Shown here piece after piece: positions 11,392 to 22,015 of a stretch of 64,000 nt of DNA; position 1 is the first letter of the stretch; every line of letters starts with the position of its first letter. The position numbers and the translations under genes are program-made. The notes under the pieces were generated by a model. The model searched no databases, was not told the DNA's origin, and saw only the letters and a program-made list of their open reading frames with translations. Origin of the DNA: Pyricularia pennisetigena (Eukaryota; Ascomycota; Sordariomycetes; Magnaporthales; Pyriculariaceae). The stretch is taken from assembly GCF_004337985.1 (NCBI RefSeq), contig NC_043741.1:6210417-6274416 (forward strand). Direction: 5' to 3'.

Positions 11392-13760
11392 CTCTCTTTC
11401 TTTTTTCTTTCTTTTTGCCAGTCCTGCTGTTAGAACGAAGAAACCATACTGACCCCAAAGTCGGCAAAGCGTCGATATTTTGTTTATGTTGAAAGGGAGG
11501 GTACAGCTATGGGTCTAGCAAGGTGCAAGCATGTTCTTTGAGCCTTCTTGAGCAAGCCTTGGCCTTGAAAATACAGATTTCTTCAATATTCCTCTTCGTC
11601 GTCCGAAGCTCGGAAAGCCGGCCCTCTTTAAAAAGCTGTCCCGTGTACGAGCATGCTGATCGACTTGACCTACATGTATCGAATTTCACGGAGACGCGTG
11701 CTTGTAGAGTACCATGGTCGAGATTCAATTGGAAGGAAATGGACTTAAGGTGTCTTGCGCTGGCTAGGAATTACGTGAGTAGGTAAGGCAAAATAAGGTA
11801 GGTGCCCAACTCTGCTGTCTGAATTCAAGATTCTCGTTTGTTTGGTAAATGTCAGATTGCTTTCTTGACACCCATCCTACTGAATTCAAAGGACAGTTAC
11901 AGGGTGATATTGTGGCAAGAATCCTATCACTCACTTCTACTGCCTGGCGCATTGGACCAATGCAGTGACAGCAAGGTGAATGTAGCTCTTGATGTTGCAG
12001 AATAGGGTTCATGGCTTCACGAGGGCTCCTAGCACATCCGGGAAATAACGCAGACAAGCAGGCCTCTCTCTCACTTTCCCCAAACTAATGCGTGGCTAAC
12101 GATCTGGTATCTACAGGGTTATCGGAACATGCGCTGCCTTCGAGGCCAGGAAGCGCTGACACGAAGAGGAAACTATCTAGGGATCAGGAGTTTGAAGGGA
12201 ACCTCTTCCCAGCAGACATCAGCCACTGTGATCATGTTTACAAATCTATACCTTACCCAGATCTACCTTGCCTGGACACCTACCTTGGGTACCTCAGAAG
12301 TAGGTAAGGTAGGGAGCGTATAGGCCGCGCGTCTGTTTGCCATGGCAACAAACCAACCGTAAAAGTTGAAGTGGGGTCTCATGGCGTCAACGACGCCTAG
12401 TAGGTGAAGATGAAGGACAGATGAACAATAGTGAGCTACTTTTCGTACTGTGTCAAGCTCTGTTGTAGTTGCCTGGATCATATGCTGGCCATGAGGCGGA
12501 AAAGACATGGTCACTCTCAAAAGGATGGCTTCAGAGCTGACTGTGGTCTTGCAGAGACTTATGGTGGAATTATTGGTGAACAAGTAGACTTGAAGTAGAC
12601 CCAGAAAGCAGTCCATGATTCCAACGTAGTCCTAGCATCTCCCTAACTATAACCACTCGACTAGGATCTTGTCAACCATCTGTGAAAGTATCATTTTCTC
12701 GTCCTCAGGCACATTTAATAGGCAGCTAGAAGGAGCCGGCCTGCTGTTCTATTGTACTGTGCTACAACCAGCCCGGGAAGCAAAACATGGGTGGGTCTTG
12801 AGAACCTCTGAGGCATCTCAAGTTGCTGGGCACTCTGATGTCTTCAACAAGAAGAGGAAGGAACAGTTGAGGGGGCTCTGTTGGAAGAATTCTGCCGCTG
12901 CTCTCTTTCCGCCTTTGCGCTTGCCCTATATATTTCCCTCATCCATGCTGATTAACTTCAAATCCCCAAACTTTTCTTTCCCCCAAACATCACCAATATC
13001 ACTTTCCTTGTTCTGTATCATCACCTTCCTCTTTTCTGCAAGCATCTGCATACCCAATTTATACAAACAATCTTCTCCGAGCCTTTGAGAGGCTGCCTCT
13101 TCCTTTCTGTTCTTGACGACAGTTTTCAAAGCATCGTATATTCGTCTGCGCGTGACGAGTTGCCGTTCAACTTACTCCGAAAACGGCTTTTTGTGCTATC
13201 TTTTGCCGTTTTTTCAGGTTGAGATCAGTCTGGCTTGAACAATTCTGCTCGGCAGCACCTTCTTTCACAGCGTATCGAAGCTGGTCTTCGGTACCAGCAT
13301 CTTTCTCCATACTCGTGCTCGTTTCTTTAACAGCACCTTTCAAGAATCCAACTGCTGTAAGTTCTTGCTGTCTCGCTTCACTCCTTCCCGCTTTGCTCAT
13401 TTTCTCCTCCTCCTTCCAATATGTATATCCTCCCGCGTCTAGCGTGCTCTACTCTGTTCACTATGCCAAATCTCCAAGTCAAAAGCTCGCTTCTTTCACC
13501 TTTTATCTTGTCACCTTTGAAAATCTCTTCTTCTACCTCATCTACTTTTGAGAATCACAGCATCAACACCCAATCCCGGACGCCCACCACAGTCTCTTGA
13601 CCCTTTGCTTGATAGCTCGTCCCCATCCATTTTACTTGACAGCACTCGCTTCATCACAGGTCTTTGGTACTAATATTTCCAACATTTGAAGTTCACCCGC
13701 TCGTGAGATTTCTCTGTCTGCTCGTCTATTGAACCCTGGCCCAAGATCTTGAACAACAAG

Positions 13761-13944
13761 GTACGTCAGACAACCACTACTCCCATTCCCCAGGCTTCTC
13801 TGCTTGACTTCCCGGAGTTAAGCGCTTCGTCAACGTTGATGAGCCCTCAGGATTTGTGTTGTCTCCTATCTTTCTATGCCATGTTTCCTAAGAATGAGAA
13901 TCTTGCGAAGACTATTTACTGACTGGTTCTTGATTAATATATAG
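13761..13944 (+). other. 5' UTR intron of the RRM-protein gene
   Basis: A good donor (AAG then GTACGT at 13761) and a branch site CTGAC (about 13918) followed by acceptor ATATATAG (13944) define a 184-nt intron that ends five bases before the ATG at 13950. Introns in leaders are common in highly expressed fungal genes. This is inferred from splice signals only. Confidence 0.65.
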
Positions 13945-13949
13945 TTAAA

Positions 13950-15934
13950 ATGGGAGCTACTTTCAATGACCCCAATCGTCGCCACACCGGCGTGGCCTCT
14001 GGATACCCCACCGTAACCGAGTCCCTCAACTCCATTGCTGCTGCCAATGCCGCGATGATGCCAGATGGCATGGGCCAGATGATTAACCAGTTTCAGTGTC
14101 TGAGCTTTCCTGCCGGAGCATACGTCCCTACTGCTGATCCCACCAACATGGTCTACAACCCTTACAGCCAGATCCATCATCTCGCCGGTCAGGCTGCCGC
14201 CTATGATCCCATGGTTCAGTATCACCTAGGCACCGGTTTCCCTATCGCTCATCCCCAGACCGCTCTGATGGGTCCTAGCACTCCCCGCAACTTGGCTGCC
14301 GCTCATGTTCCTCGCGAGCTTCCCACTCTTGAGAATCGACGCAGCTCTTACTCGACCTCGGCTACCGAGTCGACGCCTGCTACCCCTTTCTTTGGCGCGG
14401 CTGGTGATCGTGCCCACGGTGCTCGCGTTCTTTCCACTGACCGCTCGACGTTCACGACCCCTTCCCCCCAGCAGGTTCTCAGCTCCGCCGTTCTTGGTAC
14501 AATCTCTGCCAAACCTACGCCCGTTCAAGATCCTGAGCTCGATCGCCTTCTCATGCAAGACCCCGCGATTCCCCGTGCCGTCCCTGCGGTCTTTACGGAT
14601 CATGTCAAGACGCTTGAGCAATGTCTCGAGAATCGCATTTCTGGCAACAAGAATGTCTACATCCGTGGCCTTCATCCTACCACAGACGATGATCTGCTCC
14701 TGCGCTATGCCTCTCGCTTCGGCGAGGTAGAGCAGTCCAAGGCAATTATCGACACTAGCACTGGTGCTTGTAAAGGGTGAGTAAACATGTCGCTTATAAT
14801 GTCAAGCTTGAACATCACTGGCTAACAAGAGATTCCACTGAATGCAGCTTCGGATTCGCCAAGTTCAAGGACATTGCTGACTCCCAGAAGTGCATCCGCG
14901 GCTTCTACCGTCTTGGCTACGAAGTCGGCTTTGCTCGGGTCAGTATTGGCTTCATGCTTTTATGTTGATGCTCAACGTTGTCATCGCTAACTATTTACTT
15001 GACGTGTAGGAGAGCTTCAACGCGCGCCTGAAGGCCGAGGGAGATGACAATTCGACAAACCTTTACATCTCTAACCTCCCCAAGGACATCACCGAGCCGG
15101 TAAGATTTGGTAAAACCAACATTGACAACCTTTTTGCATTCGCTTACAAAACTGGCACCGCAGCTTCTCATTCATATCTTCGACCCTCATCCCATTGCCA
15201 GCTCCAAGATCCTGCGGGACTCCAACGGCAACAGTCGCGGCGTGGGTTTTGCTCGGTAAGCTCTCCATCCTAACTTGAGTCAAACACGCGCATCTAACAA
15301 ATTTCCAGCTTCGAGAGTCGGGAGGTGTGCGAGAGGATCATCAAGAACTTCAATGGTCTCAAACTCGGCGTTGATGCCCAGGAGATGCAGGTTCGCTACG
15401 CCGACACGCCTTCTCAGAAGGAGCTGAAGCGGATCACGGCTGAGCGTCGTCAGTACCGCACCAATGAGTACAACATCGGAGCCTATGGAACCCACGCCGT
15501 TGGCATGAGCCCCAGCATCTACCAGCAGGGTTCTTATGGTATGCGTCGCTCTGGTTCTGGCGGCGGCAGGTAAGCCTCCTCACTGCGGTTTACATTCGTC
15601 AAAATGCACCCAACTGACCTCGATTTGTTCAATGATCCAGCTACAATCACAATTCTCGCTCGGTCAATGCCTCTGGAGGCTACAACGGTCACGGAGCTCA
15701 AGTCACAGGCCGCGATAGCGTTCAGTATGTGATTGCTTTTGGTGATAAAAAGGCGATCCAAAGCCTTTTTGCTAACCTGCTTAAAGACAGAACCTGACCG
15801 CGCCCCCAACGGTTACCTCGGATGACGGTTCTGGCGATGAGGGTGTTACCATCGTCGACGCTTCGACCACCGGTAATGTCACTGCTGTCTCTTCGCCTTC
15901 TGTCAAGAAAGAACCCAAGAAGGAGAAGGCCTAA
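13950..15934 (+). CDS. RNA-binding protein with two RRM domains (MSSP/RBMS-like)
   Basis: Seven exons, 13950-14776, 14848-14938, 15010-15099, 15164-15255, 15309-15569, 15641-15724 and 15787-15934, give 530 residues. The first ~230 residues are low-complexity and rich in Ala, Pro, Ser and Thr. RRM1 (about 234-306) has KNVYIRGL as RNP2 and KGFGFAKF as RNP1. RRM2 (about 320-400) has TNLYISNL and SRGVGFARF. The tail is Gly/Ser-rich and then acidic, ending in KKEPKKEKA. The tandem pair most resembles the MSSP/RBMS group, proteins that bind single-stranded or AU-rich nucleic acid and act in post-transcriptional control; the fungal orthologues I know are little characterised. Introns carry CTAAC branch sites. 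The last acceptor must be AAAG at 15786, because the adjacent CAG gives an immediate stop. The family call is firm; the specific role is not known. Confidence 0.9.
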
Positions 15935-16554
15935 ATACTTACTCCACAAGCTCCCTTGACTTCTTTTATGAATGTTACATCTTGTTTACTTTGGTCATTT
16001 GGTCATGGTCGTTGTTGTTGACGATCCAATTTTTACTTTGATTCGAATCATAAATGGGGCGAATATGGAGAGACACAAGACATGGTTGCATCCCTTTATC
16101 GGACTGATTTCACTGCTGCAAGATTGTTATCACACATCAGAGCTTATACATGCATTGAAGCATCTCCTCAGCCTCTGGAGCAGTTACGCACGATGATAAC
16201 ACATTCTTTTGTTCACTCAATTTCCTCTGTATATGCCGTACAGAACTTTGTTTTCTTTTTTCTTTTGACGACTTGGAAGGCCTCTAGATAGGTAGATAGG
16301 TTCAGCACTTGAAGTGCAATGAGATCACAATTCGCATTGCTAAACACGGCGTTCCTTGGCTGCACTTATTGCGCGTAACCTGAGACTCTTCGTTTTCTCT
16401 TGCATAAATTGGGTGATGCTATAACGGTTGAGGATTGGTTGGCGAATCAGATTGAAAAGGCATTTTGCTCTCAAGAATAGTGCCAAAACTCGGGCCAAGT
16501 TGGAAAGGTATGGGTATCAATTTGGGCAAGAATATCAACAAGCTACCTGTAAAG
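15935..16554. other. Convergent 3' region, RRM-protein gene / RIO2
   Basis: About 620 bp between two converging stop codons must contain both 3' UTRs. It is AT-rich and I see no gene or repeat worth naming. Confidence 0.6.
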
Positions 16555-17938
16555 TCACGATCCGTCGCTGATTTTAGTATCTTGCACCGCCGCCTCAATC
16601 CCTGTCAAAGGCAATTTTGAATCTGATGCACCGAGGTCCGCCTGACCGCTGCCGTTTAGATCGGCTTGATCAGGCTCAACCTCAGCATCTGAATCTTGCT
16701 CAGCGTCGGAGCCATCAAACTCTCCATCACTATCGTTAGTTTGCTCGCTCCGAGACGCTGCCTCTTCCTGGAAGGCCTTCTCAAGGTCCTTGCTCATCTT
16801 TTTAGTGAAACCAGAGGCCTCTACAGCAGCGTCGAGTCGCCGAGCACCATCAGCGCCTACAGTCTTTAGTGCATCTTTGTAAAAGGGACCTGGCTCGTCA
16901 CTTGAAAAGTGGAACCGACGCTCAAAGAAACGTTTGACACAGGCAACGTCCCGATCAAAGTACATCTCAGCGTTGGGGTGATCCATAGAAACCATTTGCG
17001 GGAAGTCTATCAGTATGGGCGTAGGTAGCGTGGCCCCAACTCCTGCAGAGCCGCTCTCCGCCGACTCCGCACTTGAAGCAGGGTCCTTCTTCTCCTTCTC
17101 CTCCTTAAGAAGGATGTTGAACTCATTGAAATCGCCATGGATAAGTCCATACTTTGCCAAGCGCAGAATGAGAAGCATCAGTTCTGCGTAGAGTGCAGCA
17201 GGGTTTGGGACCGAGGAGATCTGGCGCAAAGGATACGCATCGATCAGGGACATGACAATGGTGTGACGAGACTGGCTCAATGGCTCAGGCACGGGAAAGC
17301 CTTCCTCCTTCAGGGCTTGCATGAAGGCGAATTCTTTCATAGCCGCCAGTCTGGACAGATACATCCAAGATCCGGAGGCCTGACCACGCTTCTTGAGGTA
17401 GTCACGGTTGGCCTTGACGGTCCGGAACGAGATGCGACCCAGACGGTGGATCTTGAGGACGCGCTGGCAGCCCGTGTCGTCGGCGACGATCATGATGTCA
17501 CTCTCCTTGCCGACGCCGATGCGGGTGCCGACCGAGTAGATGGCCTTCTTGGTGGAGTGCGTGTGTAGGGCGAGGTAGTCGAGTCCGCCGTACGTCAGGC
17601 GGTAGCCATCGTACTTGGCCTCCTTAACTCGCGCGATGAGGCCGACCTTGGCAAGGTTCGAGATGCTCCTATGTACGCCGCTGGCGCCACCTCGCAACCG
17701 AGATAGCTTCTCGATCAGAGGCGTAGGTACGATTTCGTGGTTCTTACTGCCTTGCTCAACCTAGACGAGCGGCCGAGGGGAACGGACTATCAATACCACA
17801 TCTATATTTTTTTGTGTGTTTTTTTTTTTTTTTTTTTTTTTTTCAGGTGGTGGTCAGAAAAGGTGCCTAACTTACACCCGTGAGAACCTTCCAGTCCTCC
17901 GAGGTGAGGTGGCGCATTGCCTTGGAATCGAGTTTCAT
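16555..17938 (-). CDS. RIO2: Atypical protein kinase RIO2 (40S ribosome maturation)
   Basis: Exon 1 is 17938-17876 (21 codons) and exon 2 is 17760-16555, giving 422 residues against 425 in yeast. The 115-nt intron has donor GTAAGT, acceptor CTAG and a run of 25 A on the coding strand. RIO2 is an ATPase/kinase bound to pre-40S particles that drives late cytoplasmic steps of 18S rRNA maturation. The N-terminal winged helix (KLDSKAMRHLTSEDWKVL) is followed by a P-loop (GVGKESDI, about 103-110), the ATP lysine in LKIHRLGR (about 124), catalytic HGDFNEFN (Asp about 231) and the metal-binding IDFPQ (Asp about 273). A ~25-residue Ser/Glu-rich insert separates the last two motifs. The C-terminal ~100 residues are acidic and low-complexity. 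It shares a 714-bp divergent promoter with RPN1. Confidence 0.97.
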
Positions 17939-18652
17939 GATTCCGTTATTCTGCTATATCTTTTTTGATATCTTTCTTTATGTTCTATTTCCACTTGACG
18001 TAGGACGGACAAGTTAAAAAAATAAAAGAATATAGAGAAAAGAAAGAAAAATGAGGAAAAAAAAATAGCGGGTTCGACTTGCACCCGCAGATTCCATGTA
18101 GCGCGACGCAATGGATCGCCAAATATTAGAGAAGGATAGTCGAACCCCGCCAAATTTTGGAGGGCTGACGTTGTGAAGGCGATATCGATAAGAACGGTGG
18201 ATAATGTGGAGAGCCTAGTCAGTCGGAATTTTGTTTTTCCATGCAGCCCGGGGCAAGCTTCTAATAGCTGGGACCCACCGCTATCCCTGTCGACCGCTCC
18301 ACACCGGGCGAGCTCTAGTCTAGGCGACAAAGAGCCTCGCGTCAGGTTGGCAGTGGGTGAGTTGAGAGGTGAGGCAACTTGGCGGCGGAAGCTAGGTCAA
18401 GCAGTAACAAGCAAACCACTTACTTTCAGAACTCCCACCTTTCAACCTCGACAAGACGATTCCGAAAATCTATCAACGACCATATTCACTAACACACAAA
18501 ACTCACGAGGTCTGTAAACCACAGAACCGGAGAACCGCCATCTGACGTCGATTGTCCAGGCGGGCCACCTATTCCGCCAATCTTGCTGGGAGCATTGTTG
18601 AACCCTTCACCTATCTGCCCGCGCGCATCTCTTCAAATCCCATCACACAGCC
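17939..18652. promoter_or_regulatory. Divergent promoter region RIO2 / RPN1
   Basis: These 714 bp separate the start codons of RIO2 (leftward) and RPN1 (rightward), so both promoters and leaders must lie here. The region contains an AT-rich stretch at 18010-18066 and a GC-rich inverted repeat at 18068-18150. No coding frame is supported. Confidence 0.7.
18068..18150. other. Inverted repeat in the RIO2/RPN1 promoter
   Basis: GCGGGTTCGACT (18068-18079) is matched by AGTCGAACCCCGC (18138-18150), a 12-13-bp inverted repeat with one bulged base. The left arm also folds on itself (GCGGGT 18068-18073 with ACCCGC 18083-18088). The arms resemble tRNA T-arm or Pol III B-box sequence, but no acceptor or D arm can be built, so I do not call a tRNA. 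Confidence 0.6.
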
Positions 18653-21584
18653 ATGGCACCCGATGCCGATAGCTCCAAGGCTGCCGACAAAGGCAAAGCT
18701 GTTGAGACGCCCGATGATGTGAAGAAGGATAAGGATGCAAAGACAGTGGTGAATGGCAAGGATGAAGACAAGAACAACTGTGCGTTTGCGCCACGACCCC
18801 ACGTTCTGTCTACCGGAGGATGCCTTACTGACCAAAACAACTAGCCACTGAGGAGCTGAGTGAGGAGGACCAGCAACTTAAAAATGAGCTCGATATGCTT
18901 GTCGAGAGGCTCACGGTAGGATCCAATACTGATGGACTGCTGCCGCAGTTAGTTACTCGGACCTGCGGACACTAAACTAACGGTCGGGGGGTCAGGAATC
19001 CGACGCATCTCTGTACAAGCCAGCCCTCGAGGCAATGAAGAACTTCATCAAGACGTCGACATCTTCCATGACGGCTGTGCCAAAACCGCTGAAGTTTCTT
19101 CGACCTCACTACGAGACAATGACGAAACTATACGAAGCATGGCCCACCGGCGAAAACAAGGTGTCTCTGGCAGATGTGCTTTCGGTCATCGGCATGACCT
19201 TTTCCGATGAGGACCGCCAGGACACCCTCAAGTACCGACTTTTGGCCCCCTCACAAGACATCAGCTCCTGGGGACATGAGTACACCCGTCACTTAGCTTT
19301 GGAGATTGGCGAGGTGTATGCCAAGAGGATAGCAGCAGAGGAGTCAACCAAGGACCTCGTTGATCTCGCCCTGGTTTTGGTACCTCTGTTCCTAAAGAGC
19401 AACGCCGAAGCCGACGCTGTAGATCTGATGAGCGAACTTGAGATCATCGAGCAGCTTCCTAAGTTCGTCGACGAAAACACGTACGCGCGCGTCTGCCTGT
19501 ACGTAGTCTCGATGGTAAACCTTCTTACGTATCCAGAGAACGAGCAATTTTTACGAGTTGCGCACGATATCTACAAGCAGTACAAGCAACACACACAGGC
19601 CATGGTTCTTGCAATCAGGTTGAACGATTCGGACATGATCTACAACGAGTTTGAGAAGATCGAGGACCCCGCCCTTAAGAAGCAGTTGGCATTTTTGATT
19701 GCGCGTCAAAAGATCCTCCTTCCCGACCCGGACACGGAGGACCAGGAACTGACTGAATGTTTGGGCAACATCCGGCTTTCGGAGCACTTCAAGTCACTGG
19801 GCAAGGAGCTCAACATTCTGGACCCCAAGACCACGGAAGATATTTACAAGAGCCATCTTGAGAGCAGTCGTGTGGCTGGAATGACTAACTTGGATTCAGC
19901 CCGCCACAACCTGGCTGCAGCTTTTGTGAACGCCTTTGTCAACGCTGGGTTCGGCAACGACAAGATGATGCTCGTCGATGACAAGGAGAGCTGGGTTTGG
20001 AAGACCAAGGATGAAGGCATGATGTCGACGGTTGCATCCATGGGTACGCTGCTTCTGTGGGATGTGGAAGCCGGATTAGACAAGGTCGACAAGTACACAT
20101 ATGCCGACGAGGAGCAGATCCAAGCCGGTGCCCTCCTGGCTATTGGAATCATGAACTCGGGAGTGCGGTTGGATTCTGAGCCTGCCATGGCTTTGCTGTG
20201 TGACCCTGACAAGCTTCACCACAAGAACCCTCTCATCAGGATCGCAGCAATCATGGGCTTGGGACTATCATACGCGGGCTCTAACAAGCTTGAACTGTTG
20301 GTTGAGCTCGTACCCATGATCACGGATTCTTCCCTAGATATGCAGATTTCGGCCATGGCGGCACTCTCGTGCGGTCTGATATTTGTTGGCACATCTAACG
20401 ACGAGGTCAGCGAAGCCATTGTCAACACCCTCCTTGACGAGGACAGGAGATCTCAGTTGACCGACAAGTGGACACGATTCCTCGCGCTTGGCCTCGGTCT
20501 TCTTTTCTTTGGCCAGCAGGAAGAAGTGGACGTCATTTTGGAGACTTTGAAAGCCGTCGACCACCCTGTGGGTAAGCCAATCGCAGTCCTCGCAGAGATC
20601 TGCGCTTGGGCCGGCACTGGTGCTGTCCTCAAGATCCAGGAGCTCTTGCATATCTGCAACGAGCACCTCGAAGAGTCTGAGGAGAAGAAGGGCGATGAGC
20701 TGCTTCAGGCCTATGCTGTGCTCGGTATTGGTTTGATTGCCATGGGCGAGGATGTCGGCCAGGAGATGGTTTTGCGCCACTTTGGTCACCTGATGCACTA
20801 TGGCGAGGCCAACATCAGGCGCGCGGTACCTCTGGCTATGGGTCTTGTCAGCCCAAGCAACCCCCAAATGAAGGTTTACGATACGTTGTCAAGGTACTCT
20901 CACGACAACGACAACGAGGTGGCGATCAACGCCATCTTCGCCATGGGTCTCCTGGGCGCCGGAACGAACAACGCACGTCTGGCTCAGCTGCTGAGGCAAC
21001 TTGCGAGCTACTACCACCGCGACCAGGATTCTTTGTTCATGGTCAGGATTGCTCAAGGCCTGCTGCACATGGGCAAGGGAACCATGTCAATTAGTCCCTT
21101 CCACACCGACCGTCAAATCCTGTCAAGAGTATCGGCCGCCGGTCTGCTTGCCGTCTTGGTGACCATGCTCGACGCCAAGAGCTTCATCACTTCAAACTCG
21201 CACTACCTGCTCTACTTCTTGGTCACGGCTATGCATCCGCGCTTCTTGGTCACTCTGGACGAGGATCTGAAGCCCCTGACCGTCAATGTCCGAGTCGGTC
21301 AGGCCGTCGATGTTGTCGGCCAGGCCGGTAGGCCCAAGACTATCACCGGATGGCAGACTCAAAGCACGCCAGTGCTCCTGGCTTATGGAGAGCGGGCTGA
21401 GTTGGAGGACGAGGAGTACATCAGCCTCAGCAGCACTCTAGAGGGACTCGTAATTTTGAAAAAGGTCAGTATGGCTATTTGACTCTTTGCATGGCCAAAA
21501 TCTCGTTTTGAAAGGAATCATGGATGGTCGACTAACTCACAATTTCATTTGATATAGAATCCGGACTGGGAGAGTGGCAATTAA
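18653..21584 (+). CDS. RPN1: 26S proteasome regulatory subunit RPN1 (PSMD2)
   Basis: Four exons, 18653-18779, 18845-18915, 18996-21464 and 21558-21584, give 897 residues. RPN1 is the base subunit of the 19S particle that docks ubiquitin receptors, shuttle factors and Ubp6. The N terminus is a charged, Lys/Asp-rich tail. The conserved region starts at STEELSEEDQQLKNELDML and continues through SSMTAVPKPLKFLRPHY. The central proteasome/cyclosome repeats are clear (for example GALLAIGIMNSGV, AAIMGLGLSYAGS, AVLGIGLIAMGE, AIFAMGLLGAGTNNARLAQL), and the C terminus ends GLVILKKNPDWESGN. Introns have donors GTGCGT, GTAGGA and GTCAGT; CTAAC branch sites are visible in at least introns 2 and 3. The start is the first Met after CACAGCC and gives the expected N-terminal tail. 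It converges with MLH1. Confidence 0.97.
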
Positions 21585-22015
21585 GCACTCGAATTTTAAC
21601 AAGCATGACTCCAAGATTTACGGGCATGGGATTGGGCCGGAATGGGGCGCGTGGTGATTGGCAACAGGGCCACAACAGAATCGACATGGCACTAGGTCTA
21701 CCCAGATGACACTGTACAATAATAGTTTATAGATCGCCAGTATCCCGGGGGGTTTATTCATCACTTTGAGATAGACAAAGTTGGTTCTTTTTTTCTTACC
21801 CTACCCTGTCCGGCACTTGAGCAATTGCAAAAGTAAAATAAAAAAAATAAAAAAAAGATATCTGGCGATTCGATAAAGTCTCCAAGAATTGGCAACAACT
21901 GATGAAGATCGAGATAAAGTAGCAAATAGAAACAGCATGTAGGCTTCATGACATTATCATTATGAGTTTTTTTTTTTTTTTTAATTTCTTTTTCCCTTTC
22001 TTTGTGCAACGTGGC
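21585..22015. other. Convergent 3' region, RPN1 / MLH1
   Basis: 431 bp between the stop codons of two converging genes. It is AT-rich, with A-rich runs at 21839-21856 and a T run at 21967-21982. I see only 3' UTR sequence. Confidence 0.6.

Larger units (their letters stand above)
10571..13760. other. Intergenic region, CPR 3' side / RRM-protein promoter and leader
   Basis: I see no gene here. The first ~250 nt are the CPR 3' region. A T45 tract lies at 11347-11391 and TAGGTAAGGTAGG-like motifs at 11775-11803 and 12290-12313. From about 12900 the plus strand becomes strongly pyrimidine-rich, which is usual for the promoter and long leader of a highly expressed fungal gene and fits the downstream RNA-binding protein. 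The small open frames in this stretch have no recognisable protein. Confidence 0.55.

Noticed and set aside
16041..16052. GATTCGAATCA, resembling a tRNA B-box
   Set aside because: A palindromic match only; the surrounding sequence cannot form a tRNA cloverleaf.
18060..18160. tRNA-like sequence with GGTTCGACT and GTCGAACCCCGC
   Set aside because: T-arm-like pieces are present on both strands, but no 7-bp acceptor stem, D arm or anticodon arm can be assembled around them.
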